A DNA stretch of 64,000 nucleotides from Methylocystis silviterrae (GTDB taxonomy: Bacteria; Pseudomonadota; Alphaproteobacteria; Rhizobiales; Beijerinckiaceae). The stretch is taken from contig NZ_JABVWW010000005.1 of NCBI RefSeq assembly GCF_013350005.1, forward strand, positions 186,001 to 250,000, in the 5' to 3' direction. Shown in pieces: positions 36,200 through 44,047 of the stretch (its first letter is position 1; each line of letters opens with the position of its first letter). Made by a program: the position numbers and the translations under genes. Below the pieces are notes generated by a model. The model searched no databases and had not been told where the DNA came from. It saw only the letters and a program-made list of their open reading frames with translations.

Positions 36200-38455
36200 T
36201 CAGCCGCCGCCGAAGAGGTTCTCGAAAATGCTTCTTTCCGGCGCGCCGCGCCTCTGCCGCGGCCGTTCGATCGAGCCGACCGTCGGGATGTCTTCCGGCG
36301 GCAGAAGATCGTCGATTGCGCGCGGCGGCGACCTGGGCGGAGCGTCGCGCGGCGCGGGCGACGCCGGCTGCGCCTGCGCGACAGGCGATTGCTCGGGCGG
36401 GTTGGCGGGGATTGGCGCGGGCGGGCGCGGCGCCGGCGCCGTTCTGGCGGATTGCGGCCGGGGCGTGGGCCTCGACTCCCCGGTGAACAAGCCGATGAGG
36501 TCATCCATCGGCTTGGCGATCTCCTCGGGGAGCGCAATGTTCTCCGACCGCCAGGCGCCCGAGGGCAGTCCGGCGACCGGCTGGCCCTTCAAGGCGACGC
36601 TCATGAAGCGGCTCCAGATTTCGACCGGCAGATTGCCCCCGGAAGCTTTTTTCGTCGGCGAGTTGTCGTCATTGCCGAGCCAGACGCCGGCGACCAGCCG
36701 GCCCGTGTAGCCGACGAACCAGGCGTCGCGGAAATCCTGGCTCGTTCCGGTTTTGCCGGCGGCGTCCCATCCCGGAAGCTCGGCCTTGCGGGCGGTGCCG
36801 GTGAGCAGCGTCTCCCGCATCATGTCGTTCATCATCGCCACATATTGCGGCGCGATCACGCGGCCGAGCGACGCGTTCTTGCGCTGATAGAGCGTCTTGC
36901 CGGCGGCGGTCTTCACCTTGAGAATGACATGCGGCTGGACGCCGATCCCGCCATTGGCGAAAGGCGTATAGGCGGCGACGAGCTCCAGCGGCGTCACCTC
37001 CGACGTGCCCAGCGCGATCGACGCGTTCGCCTGCAGGTCGGACTGGACGCCGAGGCGATGCGCGGTCTTGGCCACGGCCCTGGGTCCGACTTCGAGGCCC
37101 ACGCGCACGGCGACGGTGTTGAGCGACAGCGACAGCGCCTTGGCGAGGGTGACGGGTCCGAGATACTGATGACTGTAGTTTTCGGGCCGCCAGCCTTTGA
37201 CGTCGAGCGGACCATCCTCGCGCACGGACTCTGGGGTGAGCCCCTGTTCGAGCCCCGTCAGATAGACAAAGGGTTTGAAGGCGGAGCCTGGCTGGCGTTT
37301 CGCGGAGACCGCGCGATTGAACTGGCTGGCCGAATAGTCGCGTCCGCCGACGAGCGCCCGAATCGCGCCGGTGGGATCGAGGGCGACGAGCGCGCCCTGG
37401 GCGACGCCGAATTTGGCGCCTTTCTCGTCGAGCTCCTGCTTGAGCGCGCCTTCCGCCGCCATCTCCATGCGAGCGTCGATGGTCGTCGTGACGACGATGT
37501 CCTGGTCGATCGCGCCGATCGTGTCATCGAGCATGTCCATGACATAGTCGGCGGCGTAATTGATCGACCCGCCGCCGATGTCCTGGCGGGCGCGCGCCGG
37601 ATGCGAAAGCGCCGCCTTCGCCATCGCCTCGGTGATGTGGCCCTCCTGCGCCATGGCGGCGATCACCTGCGCCGCGCGCTCGGCCGCTCCCTCCGGATTG
37701 CGATCCGGCGCAAGCTTGCTCGGCGCCTTCATCAGCCCGGCGAGGACGGCGGCTTCAGACAAAGTGATGGTTTTCGCGCCATGGCCGAAGTAGCGCTCGG
37801 CCGCGGCTTCGACGCCATAGGCGCCGGAGCCGAAATAGACGCGGTTGAGATAGAGTTCGAGGATCTGGTCCTTGGAATATTTGTGCTCAAGCCAGAGCGC
37901 GAGAATCGCCTCCTGGATCTTGCGCGAGATGGTTCGCTCCTGGGTCAGGAACAGATTTTTGGCGAGCTGCTGCGTCAGGGTCGAGCCGCCTTGCATGCCG
38001 CCGCGCCCCGTGACGTTGCGGACGATGGCGCGGCCGATGCCGATCGGATCGACCCCCCAATGCGAATAGAAGCGGCGATCCTCGATGGCGATGAAGGCCT
38101 TCGGGACATAGGGCGGGAGGTCCGCGAGCCGGACCGCCGCGCCGCCGGTGTCGCCGCGGTTGGCGAGGAGCTCGCCGTTCATGTCGAGGATCGCGATATT
38201 GGGCGGGCGCTTGGGCACCGAGAGCTGGTCGATCGGCGGCAGTCGCGCGCCGTAATAGACGGCGAGGCCGCCCCCGGCGATGGCCCCCCAGAGCGCCAGC
38301 GTGAAGCTCCAATAGATGAGCGCGCCAAAGAGCGAGCGCGAGCGCCGCGTTTTTTTGCGCGCGCGCGGGCGGGGCGGCGGACGGCGCTCGGCGCGCAATT
38401 CGCCGTCTTCGTCGTCGTCGAACCGCGGTTCGCGACGCTTATTGCTGCGCGCCAT
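36200..38455 (-). CDS. mrcA: Penicillin-binding protein 1A, bifunctional
   Basis: Class A PBP of 751 residues that polymerises and cross-links peptidoglycan. A basic N-terminus precedes a membrane anchor at about 43-67. The GT51 transglycosylase has its catalytic glutamate in EDRRFY (E125) and GGSTLTQQLAKN near 157-167. The transpeptidase has SxxK with S391 and K394, and KTGTS with K568. A Pro-rich tail of about 100 residues follows. Symbol is by family; pbpC- or mrcB-type naming is possible. Confidence 0.93.
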   Translation of the reverse strand: MARSNKRREPRFDDDEDGELRAERRPPPRPRARKKTRRSRSLFGALIYWSFTLALWGAIAGGGLAVYYGARLPPIDQLSVPKRPPNIAILDMNGELLANRGDTGGAAVRLADLPPYVPKAFIAIEDRRFYSHWGVDPIGIGRAIVRNVTGRGGMQGGSTLTQQLAKNLFLTQERTISRKIQEAILALWLEHKYSKDQILELYLNRVYFGSGAYGVEAAAERYFGHGAKTITLSEAAVLAGLMKAPSKLAPDRNPEGAAERAAQVIAAMAQEGHITEAMAKAALSHPARARQDIGGGSINYAADYVMDMLDDTIGAIDQDIVVTTTIDARMEMAAEGALKQELDEKGAKFGVAQGALVALDPTGAIRALVGGRDYSASQFNRAVSAKRQPGSAFKPFVYLTGLEQGLTPESVREDGPLDVKGWRPENYSHQYLGPVTLAKALSLSLNTVAVRVGLEVGPRAVAKTAHRLGVQSDLQANASIALGTSEVTPLELVAAYTPFANGGIGVQPHVILKVKTAAGKTLYQRKNASLGRVIAPQYVAMMNDMMRETLLTGTARKAELPGWDAAGKTGTSQDFRDAWFVGYTGRLVAGVWLGNDDNSPTKKASGGNLPVEIWSRFMSVALKGQPVAGLPSGAWRSENIALPEEIAKPMDDLIGLFTGESRPTPRPQSARTAPAPRPPAPIPANPPEQSPVAQAQPASPAPRDAPPRSPPRAIDDLLPPEDIPTVGSIERPRQRRGAPERSIFENLFGGG

Positions 38456-38609
38456 CGGATACTCGCCTGTCGCCGCCGCACGGCCTGAAATGCCTGTTGA
38501 AGCGTAACGAAGGCCGTTTAAGGGCGGGTTAAAGAGAGAGCGGAGCTTTATCTCGTGAGATCTCGTGAAAATTTAACAACATCCGATAATCTGATGGAGA
38601 GGATAATCC

Positions 38610-38870
38610 ATGCGAACCATGACGATCTCGCTTTCGCAGCAGCAGGCGAGCCGAATTAAAAAGGCGGTCGACACAGGCGCATACGCCTCGAACAGCGAGG
38701 TCTTGCGCGACGCGCTTCGCCTATGGGAGCAGCGCGAGGATTTGCGCGCGCTTGAATTAGCGCGCCTGAAGAAGGCTTACGACGCGGGCCTTGCCAGCGG
38801 CGATGCCCGCGAGATAGGCGCGGAGGATCTGCTGAAGGAGTTCCGGAAAAAAGCCTCGGCGCGTGGCTAA
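38610..38870 (+). CDS. parD: ParD-family antitoxin
   Basis: Antitoxin of 86 residues. The ribbon-helix-helix half MRTMTISLSQQQASRIKKAVDTGAYASNSEVLRDALR binds DNA and normally represses the operon; the C-terminal half wraps the ParE toxin. GGAGAGG lies eight bases upstream of the ATG. Direct repeats GATAATC at 38585 and 38602 flank this site. It overlaps parE by eight bases. Confidence 0.9.
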   Translation: MRTMTISLSQQQASRIKKAVDTGAYASNSEVLRDALRLWEQREDLRALELARLKKAYDAGLASGDAREIGAEDLLKEFRKKASARG

Positions 38871-39154
38871 ACTCACGCTGACGCCTCGCGCGGAAGCGGA
38901 CCTTTTCGAAATTTGGGCGACGATCGCCATGGACAATGCCGCCGCGGCGGACAAGCTTTTTCGCCGCATAATGAAAAAGGCGCATCTCGCCGCCGAAAAT
39001 CCGCGCATGGGTGCGCCGCGACCGGAAACTTAGTCCAACTGCACGGATTCTGGTCGAAGGCCGCTACCTGATCATTTACGAGCCTCCGCCGGATGGCGCC
39101 AAGCTGATCGCGATCGTTCACGGCATGCGCGACCCGGCTGCTTGGCTGAGCTGA
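38863..39154 (+). pseudogene. parE: ParE toxin gene with frameshift
   Basis: RelE/ParE-fold gyrase-poison toxin partner of parD. The first 56 codons from GTG 38863 give VAKLTLTPRAEADLFEIW and end at the TAG at 39031. Reading resumes one base out of frame as LSPTARILVEGRYLIIYE and runs to 39152-39154 with PAAWLS. Removing one A from the AAA at 39026-39028 joins PRPE to LSPTARIL, exactly the ParE pattern. So the gene has a single-base insertion; a sequencing error cannot be excluded from the sequence alone. Confidence 0.85.
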
Positions 39155-39291
39155 GAGCCGACACTTATGCACAATCGCGGCCCCGATCATCGCCCCGCCC
39201 TTGCGCTCCGCGTCCTGCCGCGCCAAAGTCTCCGCCCCGACGCGGCGACCTGCCGCGCCGCAAGAATAATATGCGGACGGATTTCCCGGCG

Positions 39292-40410
39292 ATGAAGGTC
39301 ACCATCGAGAGAGCGGCGCTGTTGCGGGCGCTCGGCCATGTTCACCGCGTGGTGGAGCGACGCACGACCATTCCGATCCTGGCGAATGTGCTGCTGTCCG
39401 CCGCGGACGGCGCGCTGACGCTCAAGGCCACCGATCTCGATCTGGAAATTACCGAGAAGACCCCGGCGGAGGTCTCCCAACCCGGCGCGACGACGCTGCC
39501 GGCGCATACGCTCTACGACATCGTGCGCAAACTGCCGGAGGGCGCGCAGGTTTCTCTGGAGGCGACGGGCGACGCGGGGCAGCTGACGCTGCGCTCCGGA
39601 CGTTCGCGGTTCAACCTCTCGAGTCTTCCCGAGAGCGACTTTCCCGACGTCACCTCCGGCGACTTCAGCCATAAGTTCGCGCTCGCGCCGGCGGATCTCA
39701 AGCGGCTGATCGAAAAGACCCAGTTCGCGATTTCTTCCGAAGAGACGCGCTATTACCTCAACGGCATCTATCTCCATACGCTCGACGTCGAGGGCCGGCC
39801 GATGCTCCGGGCCGTCGCGACCGACGGCCATCGTCTGGCGCGGCTGGAGCTTCCGGCGCCTGAAGGCAGCGCGGGCATGCCGGGCGTCATCCTGCCGCGC
39901 AAGGCCGTCACCGAAGTGCAGCGTCTCATCGAGGACGCGCAAGGTGAGGTTTCAGTCGAGCTTTCGATCAATAAGATGCGCTTCACCTTCGGCGACGCGC
40001 TGCTGACGACGAAACTGATCGACGGCACGTTCCCCGATTACGGGCGCGTCATTCCCGCCGGCAACGACAAGCGGCTCACCGTCGAGCGCGACGTCTTCGC
40101 CAAGGCGGTCGATCGCGTTTCGACGATCTCCTCGGAACGCGGACGCGCCGTCAAGCTCTCGCTCTCCGACAGCAAGCTCGTGCTGTCTGTCACCAATCCA
40201 GACCAGGGCTCGGCGGTTGAGGAGCTCGAAGCCGACTATGACGGGCCGCCGCTTGATATCGGCTTCAACGCCCGCTACCTCTTGGACATCACCCAGCAGC
40301 TCGACAGCGACACGGCGCTCTTCAAGCTCGCCGACCCCGGCTCGCCGACGCTGGTTCAGGACCGCGACGGCGCGACGGCTCTCTACGTCTTGATGCCGAT
40401 GCGCGTTTAA
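39292..40410 (+). CDS. dnaN: DNA polymerase III beta sliding clamp
   Basis: Ring-shaped processivity clamp of 372 residues for replication. The start giving MKVTIERAALLRALGHV is canonical; an ATG seven codons upstream is possible. Three clamp domains are visible, with the hydrophobic partner-binding pocket residues and the C-terminal LVQDRDGATALYVLMPMRV typical of dnaN. The dnaA and recF genes that flank it in many bacteria are not beside it here, so this is not evidence for an origin of replication. Confidence 0.97.
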   Translation: MKVTIERAALLRALGHVHRVVERRTTIPILANVLLSAADGALTLKATDLDLEITEKTPAEVSQPGATTLPAHTLYDIVRKLPEGAQVSLEATGDAGQLTLRSGRSRFNLSSLPESDFPDVTSGDFSHKFALAPADLKRLIEKTQFAISSEETRYYLNGIYLHTLDVEGRPMLRAVATDGHRLARLELPAPEGSAGMPGVILPRKAVTEVQRLIEDAQGEVSVELSINKMRFTFGDALLTTKLIDGTFPDYGRVIPAGNDKRLTVERDVFAKAVDRVSTISSERGRAVKLSLSDSKLVLSVTNPDQGSAVEELEADYDGPPLDIGFNARYLLDITQQLDSDTALFKLADPGSPTLVQDRDGATALYVLMPMRV

Positions 40411-40469
40411 GTCTCGGAACGACGCCTTTAAGTCTTGGAGAGACGCCTCCAGCCCGGTAGGGTCGGCGC

Positions 40470-41321
40470 GTGCTTGTTGAATTTTCTCGCCTCTGGCCAT
40501 GGCTTCTCGCCTGTTTCGCCATCGGCGCCGCCGCCGGGGCATTGACTCGGCGCGCGCCTGAAAATGGCCTCGTCGCGCGCTGGCTGGTGTGGACCGCGCT
40601 CGCTTTCGGCGTCGGCGTGCTCCTTGTCCGGCTCGGCGCGCTCGACGCCGCCGCGCCTCTGGTCGAGGGCGCGCTCGCGGCCTATGCCGTCTTGATTATC
40701 GGCGCCGCCCTCGGCGCGTTGGCGCGGCGCCGGTCGATCTGGGCGCATGAGGGCTGGGCCGTAGGGCTGGTCGCCGCCTCGCTCCTTTGGGTCGGAGCGG
40801 TCGTGATCGGCCAGTCCGACGGCGAAGAGGGTCGCCGCTTTGCCGCGCCGACAAAAAGCGCGGGCGCCGACATGCCGCCCGCGACGTCGCCGCCTGCCGA
40901 CGAAACACCGACCGCCGGCGCGACCATATCGCCCGTACACGTGCAAGGGCCAAGCGCGCCAGCCGCAGTTGTATCCGGCGGCATGACGCTCGCCGATTGC
41001 AAAGCGGCGCTTGAACAATCGTCGACTCCGGGCGAACTCGCCTTTGCCAAAGGCAGCGCGCGGCTGACGTCTTCGTCGGCGCGCGTGCTCGACAAGACGG
41101 CGGCGGTCATTCGCCGGTGCCCGGCATACGCGACGATCGAGGTTCGGGGGCATGTTCGCGGTTCCGCCGCCAAAACGGCCAATGACGCGCTGGCGCAGAG
41201 GCGCGCGGAGGCGGCGACGGGCTATCTCGAGGGTCAGGGCGTCGGCGGACGCCGCCTCGTCGCATCCCGCGGCGAACCGGATCAGGCGGAAAACCGCGCC
41301 CTCACTTTTGAGGTTCGATGA
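40470..41321 (+). CDS. Membrane-anchored OmpA-like domain protein
   Basis: A 283-residue protein starting at GTG. Four hydrophobic segments fill residues 8-116, a Pro/Ala-rich linker covers about 120-170, and an OmpA-like peptidoglycan-binding domain follows: AFAKGSARLTSSSARVLDKTA, IEVRGHVRG and LAQRRAEAATGYL near 190-270. The OmpA domain usually binds diaminopimelate of the wall; tethering by several spans rather than a barrel is like MotB or YiaD types. Function is not known. Confidence 0.72.
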   Translation: MLVEFSRLWPWLLACFAIGAAAGALTRRAPENGLVARWLVWTALAFGVGVLLVRLGALDAAAPLVEGALAAYAVLIIGAALGALARRRSIWAHEGWAVGLVAASLLWVGAVVIGQSDGEEGRRFAAPTKSAGADMPPATSPPADETPTAGATISPVHVQGPSAPAAVVSGGMTLADCKAALEQSSTPGELAFAKGSARLTSSSARVLDKTAAVIRRCPAYATIEVRGHVRGSAAKTANDALAQRRAEAATGYLEGQGVGGRRLVASRGEPDQAENRALTFEVR

Positions 41322-41397
41322 TCGTGCCTAGGCGCCTCAACTTCAGGAGCCGACCTGGCGCGGTAGCGCCAAATTCCAATTCTACCTAAAACAGCCG

Positions 41398-41442
41398 CTT
41401 CTGAGGCATGTCCTTCTGAGACATGCCCGTCTTAGACACGTC
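41398..41442. repeat. Three tandem 15-bp repeats upstream of glgP
   Basis: Units CTTCTGAGGCATGTC (41398), CTTCTGAGACATGCC (41413) and CGTCTTAGACACGTC (41428) lie head to tail. The first two differ at two positions, the third at more. They end 38 bases before the glgP start. They could be regulator sites for the glycogen operon. Confidence 0.7.
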
Positions 41443-41444
41443 TT

Positions 41445-41462
41445 GGACCGGAAATCCGGTCC
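41445..41462. promoter_or_regulatory. Perfect palindrome before glgP
   Basis: GGACCGGA and its complement TCCGGTCC flank AA at 41445-41462, just after the tandem repeats and about 18 bases before the glgP start. It could be an operator or a leader hairpin; no T tract follows, so it is not a terminator. Confidence 0.5.
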
Positions 41463-41480
41463 GTCGCGAAAAGGATCGCC

Positions 41481-43934
41481 TTGAACGCTTTTGACCCGCC
41501 CGAGGCCGCCCATAAGGCCGTCGTCGCTGCGCTGCGCGACGACGTGCAGCGGCGTCTCACTTATACGGTTGGCAAGGACAACGCCGACGCCAGTCCGCGC
41601 GACTGGTTCGTCGCGACCGCGCTTGCGACCCGCGACCGGCTCGTTCCTGCGTGGCTCGCGTCGACGAAGCGCAATTATCGGGAAGACCGGCGTCGCGTTT
41701 ATTATCTCTCGCTCGAATTTCTCATTGGCCGTCTGCTTATCGACACGCTGACCAATCTCGGCCTGACCGAGGCGATGCGCGACGCGCTCGCCGAACTTGG
41801 CGTCGATCTCGACATGCTGCGCGCGCTGGAGCCGGATGCGGCGCTCGGCAATGGCGGCCTCGGGCGCCTCGCCGCCTGTTTCATGGACAGCATGGCGACT
41901 CTCGAAATCGCCGCCATGGGATACGGCATTCGCTATGACCACGGCCTGTTTCGCCAGACGCTCAAGGACGGCTGGCAGCATGAATATCCCGAAGACTGGC
42001 TCTCCTTCGGCAATTCCTGGCAATTCCCGCGGCCGGAAATCACCTATGACGTCGGCTTTTTCGGCCATGTGGAAAGTTCGCGCCTCGCCGACGGCATGCT
42101 GGCGCATGTGTGGCGGCCGGGCGAAACCATCGTCGCCGTCGCCTATGACACGCCCGTCGTCGGGTGGCGCGGCAAACATGTCAACACGCTGCGCCTGTGG
42201 TCGGCGAGAGCGCCTGACGCGCTGCGCCTCGACGCCTTCAATCAGGGCGATCATGTCGGCGCGCAATCGGAGCAGGCGCGCGCCGAAGCGATTTCCAAGG
42301 TTCTTTATCCAAGCGACTCGACGCCCGCGGGACAGGAGCTGCGGCTGCGGCAGGAATATTTCTTCGCCTCGGCCTCGCTGCAGGATCTGATCCGCCGTCA
42401 CCTGAGGCAGACCGGCGACATCCACAGGCTCGCCGACAAGGTGGCGATCCAGCTCAACGACACGCATCCGGCGATCGGCGTCGCCGAGCTGATGCGGCTT
42501 CTCGTTGACGTCCACGGCGTTGAATGGAAGGAGGCCTGGCGCATCACCCAGGCGACCTTCTCCTACACCAATCACACGCTCTTGCCGGAAGCGCTCGAAA
42601 CCTGGCCGGTGCAGCTGATGGAGCGGCTGCTGCCGCGCCATATGCAGATCATCTATCTCATCAACGCCATGCACCTCGATGCATTGCGTGCGAAGGGCGA
42701 GAGCGACCCGGCGACGCTTTCCTCCGTGTCGCTCATCGACGAACGTAACGGTCGGCATGTCCGTATGGGCCATCTGGCGTTTCTGGGTTCGCACAAGGTG
42801 AATGGCGTCTCGGCGTTGCATAGCGCGCTGGTCAAGGAGACGGTGTTCAAGGATTTCCACCGGCTCTATCCCGACCGCATCGTCAACAAGACGAATGGCG
42901 TCACCTTCCGCCGCTGGCTGCTCGAGGCCAATCCGCCGCTGTCGCGATTGCTCGCCGACACGATTGGCGCGGGCGTTTTCGATGAGCCGGAAAGACTGAT
43001 CGAACTTGAAAAATTCGCCGACGACGTCGAGTTCCAGAACCGGTTCGCGGCGGCCAAGCGCGAAAACAAGTCGCGCCTTTCGGCGACAGTCTTCGAGCGC
43101 GTCGGCGTCAGCGTCGATCCTGCCGCGCTCTTTGACGCGCAGATCAAGCGCATCCATGAATATAAGCGCCAGCTTTTGAACGTGCTTGAAGCCGTCGCGC
43201 TCTATCAGGACATCATCGCGCAGCCGGCGCGCGATTTTGCGCCGCGGGTGAAGGTCTTCGCCGGCAAGGCGGCGGCGAGCTATCATCAGGCGAAGCTCAT
43301 CATCAAGCTCGCGAACGATGTGGCGAAGGTCGTGAACGCCGATCCAGCGACGCGCGGCCTTTTGAAGATCGTGTTCCTGCCGAACTACAATGTGAGCCTC
43401 GCCGAGACGATCATTCCGGCGGCCGATCTTTCCGAGCAGATTTCGACCGCCGGCATGGAGGCGTCCGGCACCGGCAATATGAAATTCGCGCTCAACGGCG
43501 CGCTCACCATCGGCACGCTGGACGGCGCCAATGTCGAAATAAGGGAGCGCGTCGGCGATGACAATATTTTCATCTTCGGCCTTACGGCGCAGGAGGTGGA
43601 GCAAAGCCGCGCGAAGGGCATCGACGCGCGCGAGACGATCGCCGCGAGTCCGCGTCTCGCCGAGGCGCTGCGGGCCATCGCCGCCGGCGTCTTTTCGCCC
43701 GACGATCCCCACCGCTATGCGCAGCTTGTCGATACGCTCACCTATTACGATCACTTTCTCGTCGCCAAGGACTTCGACGCCTATTGGGAGGCGCAGCGGC
43801 GCGTCGACGCGCGCTGGCGGGACCAGAAGGCGTGGCGGCGGTCGAGCATTCTCAACACGGCGCGTGTTGCATGGTTTTCCTCCGACCGCACGATCCGCGA
43901 ATATGCGCAAGAGATCTGGAATGTCGCTGTCTGA
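41481..43934 (+). CDS. glgP: Glycogen phosphorylase
   Basis: Degrades glycogen by phosphorolysis to glucose 1-phosphate. The 817-residue GT35 enzyme starts at TTG, behind AAAGGAT. It has DAALGNGGLGRLAACFMDS near 113-131, the phosphate-binding and PLP residues, and the PLP lysine K668 in GTGNMKFALNG. The regulatory N-terminal extension of the mammalian enzyme is absent. It is the first gene of the glgP-glgB-glgC-glgA-glgX/malQ operon; the 45-base tandem repeat lies just upstream. Confidence 0.96.
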   Translation: MNAFDPPEAAHKAVVAALRDDVQRRLTYTVGKDNADASPRDWFVATALATRDRLVPAWLASTKRNYREDRRRVYYLSLEFLIGRLLIDTLTNLGLTEAMRDALAELGVDLDMLRALEPDAALGNGGLGRLAACFMDSMATLEIAAMGYGIRYDHGLFRQTLKDGWQHEYPEDWLSFGNSWQFPRPEITYDVGFFGHVESSRLADGMLAHVWRPGETIVAVAYDTPVVGWRGKHVNTLRLWSARAPDALRLDAFNQGDHVGAQSEQARAEAISKVLYPSDSTPAGQELRLRQEYFFASASLQDLIRRHLRQTGDIHRLADKVAIQLNDTHPAIGVAELMRLLVDVHGVEWKEAWRITQATFSYTNHTLLPEALETWPVQLMERLLPRHMQIIYLINAMHLDALRAKGESDPATLSSVSLIDERNGRHVRMGHLAFLGSHKVNGVSALHSALVKETVFKDFHRLYPDRIVNKTNGVTFRRWLLEANPPLSRLLADTIGAGVFDEPERLIELEKFADDVEFQNRFAAAKRENKSRLSATVFERVGVSVDPAALFDAQIKRIHEYKRQLLNVLEAVALYQDIIAQPARDFAPRVKVFAGKAAASYHQAKLIIKLANDVAKVVNADPATRGLLKIVFLPNYNVSLAETIIPAADLSEQISTAGMEASGTGNMKFALNGALTIGTLDGANVEIRERVGDDNIFIFGLTAQEVEQSRAKGIDARETIAASPRLAEALRAIAAGVFSPDDPHRYAQLVDTLTYYDHFLVAKDFDAYWEAQRRVDARWRDQKAWRRSSILNTARVAWFSSDRTIREYAQEIWNVAV

Positions 43935-43943
43935 GTAAGACTG

Positions 43944-44025
43944 CGTCATTGCGAGCGAAGCGAAGCAATCCAGCGTCGTTCGATCATATCTAGTTTGCTT
44001 CGTCGCTTCGCTCCTCGCAATGACG
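43944..44025. repeat. Palindromic dispersed repeat between glgP and glgB
   Basis: CGTCATTGCGAGCGAAGCGAAGC and its near-complement (TTGCTTCGTCGCTTCGCTCC, then TCGCAATGACG) form an imperfect inverted repeat. Elements of this CGTCATTGCGAG type are frequent interspersed repeats in alphaproteobacterial genomes as I recall. It may fold in the mRNA and protect glgP from 3' decay. Confidence 0.75.
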
Positions 44026-44047
44026 ATGCGGCTTCAAGGACGAGAGA

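Noticed and set aside
39142-39291. N-terminal extension of dnaN
   Set aside because: It overlaps the end of the parE region and reads as proline/arginine-rich; dnaN proteins start at MKVTIER or very near.
39280-39300. Origin of replication near dnaN
   Set aside because: No dnaA, recF, gyrB or DnaA-box cluster is visible; dnaN alone is not evidence of an origin in alphaproteobacteria.
41382-43949. Long minus-strand open frame (855 codons) under glgP
   Set aside because: It is the antisense shadow of glgP; the plus-strand frame has complete GT35 motifs and the antisense reading is arginine- and glutamate-rich with no family match, as is common opposite GC-rich genes.
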